Positions 34,744 to 44,189 of a stretch of DNA of 64,000 nucleotides are shown one piece after another; the first letter of the stretch is position 1; the number at the start of each line of letters is the position of its first letter. The stretch is from contig CM050447.1 in NCBI GenBank assembly GCA_027563935.2, forward strand, positions 86,599,461 to 86,663,460, given 5' to 3'. Position numbers and translations under genes: made by a program. Source of the stretch: Costus lasius. Its lineage: Eukaryota; Streptophyta; Magnoliopsida; Zingiberales; Costaceae. The notes below the pieces were generated by a model. The model saw nothing but the letters and a program-made list of their open reading frames with translations. It was not told the DNA's origin and did not search any database.

Positions 34744-36478
34744 TGTTGGGGTATGCCCTTAAGGCTAATGTTTGAGGCCTTGGGATTGTATCAGTATCAT
34801 GTAATAAACTCTTGTGTTTATAAAGGCATGGTTATTATTCAGGTTGTTACCTTGTCTGCTGCAATAAGTATACTTCTGAATAATGTCTCAAAGCTGTTCA
34901 GCTAGGCTGACATGCTAAATGTCCTTAGTCGATATATCTTGGTGAACATGAGACAGCCTTGATATGATTGAGACTAATATGTATTCTAATCTTATAGGAT
35001 GCTTCGAGCATGGAATAAGATGTAGACTCATGTGTACATTGGATGTACTGGACAGACCCTACTAGGATATTCAATTGCTTGTCACAATGTGAATGATCCT
35101 TGATTGCAACAAGTGGCACATGTCCTCTGACTTGAGATCACTTGTGTTTCTAAATGATGATTATCATTGTTTTGAGGTAGTTCAATATCATTTGAAACAT
35201 AATGGTTATAGACTATCTTGGATAATGATCATGAGTCAGGTTAGGGCACTAGTGATAGATAGAGGATTGCCGTCTCCTTGTTGAAGGAGTGTGGTGTTCT
35301 ATAGGGGCCCCCTAGATGAGATGATTGAGAAAGTGTATGGCCATACCCAGGTGACTATGCTCATCTGATCTAATCATGCTCATCATATTGGAGTTACAAG
35401 TTTGACAGGCTTGTCCAATAAGAACATCCAGTGGCAAAGGAAACATGTAATGCCTAGTGAGTTGATTCACGCTTGTGCTGTGGTTTGGGTGAAGTCTTGG
35501 AAGACTCTTTCCTTTATATCGGGAGACAGTGATGTGTTGCTAGATACCCCTCACTGATCGTGATAACGTGAGTTATCGTTACCGACATTTAAAGGAAACC
35601 CTCAGGGTCGCACAATTTGGTGATATGGCTTACTTAAGTCAGATCGTGTGGACTGAATTGTTTAGGTTCTGTTTAAAGGGATAGAGACTCTGATTGTAAG
35701 TGAGATCTGGTCTGATCATGTTTGATTGATTGGGGCTTGAGATCGGTAAGCTTCGATCAAGAGAGTTGATGCTAGATCGGTGAGATCAAGAGCATCAAGA
35801 GATGAACGGTTAGATCTTGAACCCTTTGGTTCAAAGTGAGATCTAGACCATGGCTTGGGCTGGTTTAATTTGGTTCTTGAACCAAATTGAAGTGGATTAA
35901 AGTGGCTTGAACCGGTTCACAAAGGGTGAACGCTTGGTTCAAGGCGTTAGGCGTTTTTGGTTTGGTTGTGGCGCATAGCTTCATATCTTCCATTTATGGA
36001 ATGTAATGAAGGCGACTTCACCTTAACGCAAAAGCGTTTTGAACGCTCGACTTCACTCTTCTCTTCTCAACGTTCCTCTTTGGGGGCAAAAGGATTCGGA
36101 CGAAAAGGAGAAGAAGAAGGTTACTCTCGCCAAGCTTCATCTCTAATCACCCTCACGCGACAAGGATTCTTTGAAGTGCTTTTGCTAGCACAAAGGACTC
36201 AAAGAGCAAGCTATCGTCATCGGTTGTGTGCGTCACCTTTGGAGAAGGAGCACTTGAACCTTTGCTTCCAAGGCATCATCAAATCGATGGCATTGGTATG
36301 ATCTTTTAGATCTATTCCTCTTATACAAGTTGATCATATGCTTTTATGATTGCGATCCCATGAAGCCCTATCTTCCGCTTGCAAAACTCTATATGTGCGC
36401 CACAATCAGGGTTTCGGCTCCCCTCTTGAAAGGGGTTTTCTACAAGTTTCGGCCCCCCTCATGAAAGGGGTTTCATCA
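34744..36478 (+). mobile_element. Solo LTR B (1735 bp) in the copia-3 RT region
   Basis: Single complete LTR of the family, TGTTGGGG...TTTCATCA, with the exact duplication GCCTA on both sides (34739-34743 and 36479-36483). LTR plus one TSD copy is 1740 bases, a multiple of three, so the frame on both sides matches. It is diverged from solo LTR A and ends with two hairpin-forming C-run/G-run units (about 36418-36475), so it came from a different subfamily. Confidence 0.95.
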
Positions 36479-37360
36479 GCCTATGTATTAGGTGTGAAGA
36501 TCTACAGGGATAGATCTAAGAGACTTCTCGGGCTGTGCCAGAGTACTTACATCGATAAAGTCCTGGAGAGATTTCATTTACAGAATTCTAAAAGAGGATA
36601 TCTTCCAGTCAGACATGGTCTGAATCTTTCGAAGAGTCAGTGTCCACAAACACAGACTGAGAAAGATGAAATGGACAATACGCCTTATGCTTCGGCTATT
36701 GGATCCATTATGTATGCGATGTTGTGTACTCGCCCAGACGTCGCTTACGGGTTAAGCGTGACCAGTCGGTTCCAAAGTAATCCAGGTCAGGCGCACTGGA
36801 TTGCAGTCAAGAACATTTTAAAATATCTGCGGAGGACCAAAGATATGTTCTTGGTATATGGAGGTCAGGAAGAACTCAGTATAGAAGGATATACTCACGC
36901 TTCATTCCAGTCTGACCAGGATGATTTCCGATCGCAATCAGGCTATGTTTTTAGCTTGAATGGTGGAGCAGTGGTGTGGAAAAGTTTCAAACAGTCAATC
37001 GTTGCTGATTCCACAACAGAAGCCGAGTATGTTGCAGCCTCGGAAGCATCCAAGGAGGCAGTGTGGATTCGTAAGTTCGTTCAAGAACTTGGTGTTGTTC
37101 CTTCGAGTGCAGATCCTTTGGTTATCTTCTGTGATAACACTGGAGCAATTGCACAAGCAAAGGAACCACGGTCGCACCAGAAGTCCAAGCACATACAGAG
37201 ACGGTTTCACTTGATCAGGGAGATCATAGATCGTGGCGAGATCAAAGTCTGCAAGGTTCATACAGATGACAATCTGGCAGACCCGCTTACCAAGCCTCTG
37301 GCGCAGCAGAAGCATGAGAAGCACTGTAATAATATGGGTTTGAGATTTCTCAACCATTAG
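36479..37360 (+). pseudogene. Copia-3 pol, 3' part (RT end and RNase H)
   Basis: Continuation of copia-3 pol after solo LTR B, open to the normal stop 20 bases before the 3' LTR. The RNase H motif reads G-Y-T-H-A-S where copia-1 and copia-2 have G-Y-T-D-A-S (codon 36896), which would remove the first catalytic Asp. E and D of the other motifs (T-T-E-A-E-Y, C-D-N-T-G-A-I) are kept. The reading frame upstream of 36479 is LTR sequence, not protein. Confidence 0.95.
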
Positions 37361-37380
37361 ATTAAGTGCAAGTGGGAGAT

Positions 37381-39037
37381 TGTTGGGGTATGCCCTTAAG
37401 GCTAATGTTTGAGGCCTTGGGATTGTAACAGTATCATGTATAAACTCTTATGTTTATAAAGGCAATGGTTGTTATTCAGTTGGTTACATTGTCTGCTGCA
37501 ATAAGTGTGCTTCTGAATAATGTCTCAATGCTGTTCAGCTTGGCTGACATGCTGTAATGTCCTTAGTCGAGATATCTTAGTGAACATGAGACAACCTTGA
37601 TATGATTGAGACTAATATGTGTTCTAATCTTATAGGATGCTTCGAGCATGGAATAAGATGTAGACTCATGGGTACATTGGATGTACTGGACAGACCCTAC
37701 TAGGATATTCAATTGCTTGTCACAATGTGAATAATCCTTGTTTGCAACAAGTGGCACATGTCCTCTGACTTGAGATCACTTGTGTTTCTAAATGATGATT
37801 GTCATTGTTTTGAGGTAGTTCAATATCATTTGAAACATAATGGTTATAGACTATCTTGGATGGTGAGCTTGAGTCAGGTTAGGACACTAGTGATAGATAT
37901 AGGATTGCCGTCTCCTTGTTTGGAGTGTGATGTTCTAAAGGGGCCCCCCTGGATGAGATGATTGAGAAAGTGTATGGCCATACCCAGGTGACTATGTTCA
38001 TCTGATCTAATCATGCTCATCATATTGGAGCTACAGGCTTGACACGCTTGTCCAATAAGAACATCCAGTGGCAAAGGAAACATGTATGCCTGGTGAAGTG
38101 GATTCACACTTGTGCTGTGGTTTGGGTGTAGTCTTGGAAGACTCTTTCTTTTATATCGGGAGACAGTGATGTGTTGCTAGATACCCCTCACTGATCGTGA
38201 TAACGTAAGTTATCGTTACCGACATTTAAAGGAAACCCTTAGGGTCGCACAATTTGATGATATGGCTTACTTAAGTCAGATCGTGTGGACTGAATTGTTT
38301 GAGTTCAGTTTAAAGGGATTTAATCTCTGATTGTAAGTGAGATCTGGTCTGATCATGTTTGATTGATTAGGGCTTAAGATCGGTAAGCTTAGATTGAGAG
38401 AGTTGATGCTAGATCGGTAAGATCAAGAGTATCACGAGATGAACGGTCAGATCCTGAACCTTAGGGTTTAAGGTGATCTGGATCGAGGCTTGGTTTGATT
38501 TGGTTTTTAAACCAAATCAACTTGAACCGCTCATTAATTGAGCGCATGGTTCAAAGGGGGCATGTTGCGATTCATTCACTTGGCGTGAATGAGAGAACGT
38601 GGGGTGTGGTTTCTAATTTTAGAAACCATGATCTCAAAAGAGACAACGCTTCTTATTCGAGCATAGAAGCCCTATTCTCGCCGCTTGCCTATCTCTCTGG
38701 ACGATTTTTCTCTCGTGGTGAAGGAGACTCACGACTTGGAGGAAATTCGGCCAAGCACCTCATCCCTTACACGACAAGGTCACTTGGAGATCCTTGCTAG
38801 CACAAGGAGCGTCCAAGGAGCAAGCCGTTAATCATCTTGTGTGCGGCGCTTCGGAGGAGAGCCCTGTCGCCATCTTCTTCCTAGACGCCAATCGAACCAA
38901 TGGCAATGGTATGAATCCATACTCGAACAAGTTGATCATATATTTGCGAAAGATCTATTGAAACCCATGCTTCCGCTTGCAAAATTTTATGCGCCACCTA
39001 TCTGGGTTTCGCCCCCTAGTTACAGGGGAACCTTTCA
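37381..39037 (+). repeat. Copia-3 3' LTR (1657 bp)
   Basis: Second LTR of copia-3, same length as the 5' LTR, followed by the ACTTG target duplication and the resumed gypsy integrase frame. Confidence 0.95.
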
Positions 39038-39612
39038 ACTTGCTCTGATGTCTCATTGGCAATCACCCTAAGAGTTGGGACACTGTACTCCCTGTTGCCG
39101 AATTCGCATATAATAGTGCAGTCAATCGGTCTATCGGTCTAAGTCGCTTCCAAGTGGTCCTTGGACAACAACCACGAAAACCTATTCACTTACATTACGT
39201 TCCCATGGAGTCCCATCTTTCTGAGCATGCATTTTCCTTTGCCAGTCATATCACGAGTTTGCATGAGGAAGTTTGGCAAAGGATCTTTTTAGGCAACACT
39301 CGGAATGCTCTGAAGGCCAATGAACACTGTAGGCCACTCCACTTTAGTGCATGTGATTTGGTGAGGGTGCGTATCCACCCTGAGCGAGTGGCAAATCGGG
39401 CGCATTTTAAGCTCCAAGCATGGTACGTGGGGCCCTATGCGGTACTACAGCGGGTAGGCTCCAATGCCTATGTCCTCGATCTACTGGAAAGCATGGGGAT
39501 CCACCCCGTATTCAATGTTGCGGATCTTCTTCCTTACCATGACCCGTTGGAGGAGCACCTCGCCACCGACGAGCATCCCCTTAGTTCTCCGGAGGATAAC
39601 TCTTCAAACTAG
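39038..39612 (+). pseudogene. Ty3/gypsy integrase C-terminus (right copy, continued)
   Basis: Resumes the gypsy pol frame after copia-3: ...S-W-D-T-V-L-P-V-A-E-F-A-Y-N-S-A-V-N-R-S and a GPY/F-like module (W-Y-V-G-P-Y-A-V-L). It ends at a TAG (39610-39612) eight bases before the LTR. A TGA at 39046-39048 is one more nonsense mutation. No chromodomain follows. Confidence 0.9.
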
Positions 39613-39619
39613 GGGGGAT
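39610..39619 (+). other. Gypsy polypurine tract
   Basis: The purine run TAGGGGGGAT directly before the 3' LTR start TGATGCAGC is the expected plus-strand primer position. Confidence 0.75.
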
Positions 39620-39999
39620 TGATGCAGCAAAACCCTCTACGACAGCTCCAAAACTCGAGAAACATGGCCATTATCTGGACTTCCCTCCAGACAAGGTTCC
39701 ACCTACGATTGCTACCGCAACCAGTTGACCAACACAGCCCAAGAACAACCTAGCACAGTGATGAATCAACCCACCATCAGCAAATTCTGCTGTTTCATCG
39801 CCGCGTGCTCCGAGATGGTTTGACGGCCCACTTGTAGCCCAGAAGACCCAGTTGTAGCCCAGAAGGCTAGCCCATGCGCTAGCTTCAGATTCCCTCATTT
39901 ACATTAGTTGGTAGTAGTTAGTTAGTGATTACATCAGCATGCTTGCATCAGCAGCATCTTGATTGCTTTTAGTTTGTTAAAGTAGGTAGTCATGTCGGT

Positions 40000-40069
40000 G
40001 GTGTGATATTCCCTAGTCATGCTTAGGGTGTGATATTCCCTAGTCATGCTTGTGGTGTGATATTCCCTC
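40000..40069 (+). repeat. 27-bp tandem repeats in the gypsy LTR promoter
   Basis: About 2.6 copies with exact 27-base period (starts 40000, 40027, 40054), core GGTGTGATATTCCC, ending some 10 bases before the TATA box. The position suggests enhancer-like promoter repeats. Confidence 0.85.
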
Positions 40070-40077
40070 TCTTACTC

Positions 40078-40084
40078 TATAAAA
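40078..40084 (+). promoter_or_regulatory. TATA box of the gypsy LTR
   Basis: TATAAAA followed by GGGAGC, right after the tandem repeats of the LTR U3. Confidence 0.7.
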
Positions 40085-40724
40085 GGGAGCTGGAGTGTAG
40101 TTTGTTCCTTAGCTCTTCTTGTGTGATAGATAAGCGCTCCCAGTGTGTTTTGAGAGTGAGGTTGGTGCCTCGACTCAAGAGTTTTGTGGGGATATTAGAG
40201 TGGAGCAAGCTGTGTGATCCTTGGCTTAGTCTCGATCCCTCGCCTACTAATTGTAATAGTCTTTCATTTCAAAGAAGTAAATCGCATTGCCGGTGCATCA
40301 GGTTCGCCTGTTTTCGGATTTTCATTGTGTTGTTCTTGCTTGATTTCCTTACCCACAGGCATCCGTACACCGGAGACGTGGTGGTTCCTTGGCTTTGGGG
40401 TGATTGTAGGTTCATAGGCATGCGAGCTGAGTCGCCACTAAGTCCGCTGCCCTTGTTGTCATGCTATGCTTAAATCGCTCGCTAAGAGAGGTTAGTGAGT
40501 TTCATTTGCGTAGTTGGGTATCGTTGGTTTCTTCGTCTCCATGTTGCCCTGAAATGTATTCATCGCCGTCTTCCACATTGTTTCTCGCTGGTTTTCACGT
40601 TGCTCATTTTCCGACACGTGTTTTACTTCCCTCGTCTCCAAACCATCTCACGTTTTCCGAGCATCGTCTCATAAACCCCTAGAGTACAATGCTAAGGACC
40701 AACCCACCTATAGTAGCTGCATCA

Positions 40725-41400
40725 GATAGCCTACGCTACTCTGAGATTGTAAAATTCATCCTACTTTACATTAACCATTAATTGCTAATAATAAACAACG
40801 CCCCTAAAACCAAAATCAATGACCTTACTTAGACTAACTAAGGGCTAACTTGAGGCAATCAGAGCTCAAAGCTTTCACTAGTTTGACTATAACTGGTTGA
40901 AAAAATTTTAAACTACTTGGGTAAAAAATTTTAGGCTATTTGGGTAAATATTTATGCTGGTTAGTAGTTTAGAGATAGTGTGTTGTACTGTTAAGTAAAA
41001 ATTTGTATACGCATTTAAAATATATTGATTGCTAAGTGAAAGTTTATATATGTATTTAAAATATATTGATTCATAATGAATTAAGTTTTTGACTACTCAA
41101 ACATATCTAAAATTAGACTATATGAGATACAAGAAAAAAATCATTTTATACATATTAAAAAGTATTTTGGCTGCACATTGCAATCTATTAAACTCAAGGC
41201 AATCTAATTGTAAAGCATATCGATATGAGTACCCTGCACTGCATACCCTCATATAAGCTGATTTTCTTCAGGGTCTTTAAAGGCATTTTTCACAATAATG
41301 TAGGGGTTATTGTCTCCTTCTTGAATAATATAATCAGTGCCTATTGTTTACCTAATATAATTATGCAATGTCAATGTTACAATTAAATCTTAACCTAAGT
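40725..41400. other. AT-rich intergenic stretch
   Basis: No coding potential. A degenerate tandem pair of about 40-45 bp lies around 41000-41085 (shared core ATTTAAAATATATTGATT). Nothing else identified. Confidence 0.6.
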
Positions 41401-41409
41401 TTTAAATAC

Positions 41410-42350
41410 AAACGAGGGCATATCACATAATATATCCCACATTTTCTTGCACACTCAAAAACACATCTTAATTATACTTCTAAGAGAGGAGTGTGTCTTA
41501 TTAAATATTTCTTTAAACCCTTGTGGCGGTTGCCCTTATTGATATTCTTGCAAATATACCTCACTCCTCTATAAGAGCTAAGGTACCCGCTCATTTTTGA
41601 GTATTCAACATCAACTAAATAGTACTTTTTAGAAAATTGTACAAGTAATTCTAATTAATTATTGCAATGACCTCATACAATAAATCACTTAAAATTTTGG
41701 TGACACACCTAGAGGAGATTTTGGAAATTATAAATTTGGTGTATTTATTGCTTTGATAGAATACAAGTATCATAAGCAAAACCTTCATATCCAGCTAATA
41801 CAAATATTAATTTCATATCAAAGTTGTATACATCTAAGATATTTTGGGTCGGCTGACATTTTCTTCCTATAAATTGCAATGGATCTTGAGCTAGTATAAC
41901 TGCATCTATATATGTGTCATCAATAGCTAATACAACCATAAGAAAATAAAAGAAATAAAGTTAAAATAATCAATATAAATATAGCATTTTTCATAAATAA
42001 TAATAAATTATCTTAAAATAAGGCATGTAACATTTATCATTTAGTATCTGACTTGGAACCTGCTAAAACCCCCTCTATCAAGGGGCTCAATCAAAACTTT
42101 TGCAAACTTGCATACAGATTTTAACACCTCATGAAAAATTCTGCTTATAGTATCACCTGAATGTTGAAATCTTTCTTGTACTTATCTATTTGATGCACAT
42201 TGGGCTAACGTATAGATGAAGATGCCAATCTTTTCAATAATTGTCATTTTTCTTTGAGGGCCTTAGAGCGTGTGAGGCCTCTAAAATATTACACAATTGT
42301 AAGAAATCATCTCATGTCATTCTTATCACTCTCCTACACCTTTCAAGATG
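41410..42350 (-). pseudogene. PIF/Harbinger transposase remnant
   Basis: On the minus strand, scattered frames align in order to a plant PIF/Harbinger DDE transposase. Around 42345-42236 is an N-terminal R-M-T..D-D-F-L-Q-L-C-N-I-L-E motif. Then comes E-K-I-G-I-F..H-S-G-D-T-I-S-R-I-F-H. An open block at 41745-41939 holds A-I-D-D-T-Y-I (first Asp), D-M-K-L-I-F-V-L-A-G-Y-E-G and A-Y-D (second Asp). Further on is Y-L-V-D-V-E-Y..Y-R-G-V-R-Y, ending H-S-S-L-R-S-I-I-K-M-C-F near 41460-41495, where the third catalytic Glu is expected but Lys is read. Stops and frame changes are many; an AT-rich gap at about 41940-42030 may be an old intron. No terminal inverted repeats were located. Confidence 0.75.
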
Positions 42351-42799
42351 CTCTTCTACTATTTCTTACATCCATCTTATGCCTGTATACTCCGATGTCA
42401 TGCATGGTGTTTTGTCAATATATCTTGAATAGTATTCTTCCTTTGCCAAAGTTGTTCAACGAACAACGGCCCAAAAATCATCAGATGTAATTTCAATGTC
42501 TAAAATATCTTTAATGTCTTCTCCTTCTTGTGTAGATTCATAATCACTATTTTTAAAATTTATAGCTATAAAAAATCTACAGTAGGAAGCCGTTAAAGTA
42601 CGTAACTAAACATTAAACACACACTTAACCATAAAAGCATAACATGTATTAAGAAGTGATATCAACTACAAACATACAACTACTTATGAAAGTTCATACC
42701 AAACTAAAAACTTGATCACTTAAATTATATATCAACTACCATGTTCATAAAACTAGATTAAAAACATACAATAACACATACAAAAGTTTATACCAACCA

Positions 42800-44185
42800 A
42801 CACATATAAGACCAGAAAAGTCACCAAGCTCCCGCTGAATTTTTTGTATACACAGGCGTCATCTTTGCTTTTGATAAAGCCATAATCTCTCACAGCTTCA
42901 TCAAACCGAAGATTCCAACTTCGAGATGCTTGCTTTAATCCATAAATGGATTTCTTTAGCTGGTAGACTTTATTGACATCTGCAGGATGGATGAACCCAT
43001 CAGGTTGTGTCATATACACATCCTCTATCAGCCTCTCATTAAGGAACGCTGTCTTAACATCCATCTGTCATATCTCATAATCATGATATGTAGTTATAGC
43101 AAGCAAAATCCAAATGGATTTGATCACGGCAATCGGCGAGAAGGTTTAATCATAGTCCACCCCATGGACTTATTTGAATCCTTTAGCCACTAGTCTACCC
43201 TTATAGGTAACTATGTTGCCATCCATGTCAGTCTTCCTTTTGAAGACCCATTTGCACCCTATGAGTTTTACCCCATCTGGCAGCTCAACCAAATCCTAGA
43301 CTTGGTTAGCTGACATGGAATCCAGAGTCCGATCCACTGACCGCCTCATCATAAGTCCTGGGCTCCTCCTCGATGATGAAGATCCCATCGTGTTGGGTCG
43401 GCAGTAACCCATACCTCTCAGGTGCATGACGAATCCCCCTAGACCTACGTGGGACCTATGTCTGAGCCTCAGGCTACCTAGCAACCGGTGTAGGTGGCTC
43501 AGGTTCTATCTCTGTGTCTTATGGTTGCACTTGGACCTCGTCCAAGTCAAACTTCCTCTCACTGACTTCTCTCATGAGAAATTCTTTTTCTAGAAAGACA
43601 GCACCCCGACCAACAAAAACTTTATTCTTGGTAGGAATATAGAAGTAGTATCTTTTAGTTTCCTTAGGATACCCCACAAACACACATTTATCAGATCTAG
43701 GTTTTAGCTTGCTAGAATCCTGACGTTTGACATAAGCCTCACATCCCCAGATCCTGATAAATGAGAGGTTAGGGCGTCTCCCACTCCATACCTCATATGG
43801 TATCTTGGAGACACTCTAAAGATGGAACGTTATTCAGTATAAGAGAAGTTGTCTCAAGTGCAAAACCCCAGAATGAAGGTGGTAGAGTTGCATGACTCAT
43901 CATAGATCAAACCATGTCCAGCAAGGTTCGATTTCTCCTCTCAGACAAAACATTCCATTGAGGTGTTCCAGGATGAGTGAGTTGGGATAGAATCTCATAC
44001 TCTATCAGACAGTCAAAGAACTCATCGCTCAGGTACTCTCCACCACGATCTGATCGAAGAGTTTTAATGGATCATCCAAGCCTCAGATGCGGCTTTCTCC
44101 TCTCATACACACCATTCTATTGAGGTGTTCCAAGAGGAGTGAGTTGGGATAGAATCTCACACTCTCTCAGATAGTCGAAGAACAC
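42800..44185 (-). pseudogene. Copia-5 duplicated integrase-RT fragment
   Basis: Minus-strand pieces of integrase C-terminus (N-G-V-S-E-R-R-like near 43930-43990 and again near 44097-44185), the post-integrase G-Y-P-K region, the linker (R-R-S-G-R-like) and RT up to V-T-F-L-V-L-Y-V, truncated before D-D. It repeats the domain order already present at 44665-46250, so it is a second copy, not a continuation. Frame broken many times. Confidence 0.75.
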
Positions 44186-44189
44186 ACTC

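Larger units (their letters stand above)
26525..39037 (+). mobile_element. Copia-3: Ty1/copia element carrying two solo LTRs (12.5 kb)
   Basis: LTRs of 1657 bp at each end (26525-28181 and 37381-39037), flanked by the exact 5-bp duplication ACTTG (26520-26524 and 39038-39042) within the gypsy integrase frame. I counted about ten LTR-LTR differences by eye (roughly 0.6%), so it is older than copia-1 and copia-2. Removing the two nested solo LTRs with one TSD copy each gives a normal element of about 9.1 kb. The polyprotein is broken (see separate entries). Confidence 0.97.
39620..40724 (+). repeat. Ty3/gypsy 3' LTR (1105 bp)
   Basis: Ends are perfect 9-bp inverted repeats, TGATGCAGC (39620) and GCTGCATCA (to 40724). 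U3 contains 27-bp tandem repeats (40000-40069) followed by a TATA box TATAAAA (40078-40084), so transcription would start around 40105-40115. GATAG (40725-40729) should be a TSD copy, but the 5' end of this element is lost. Confidence 0.85.
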
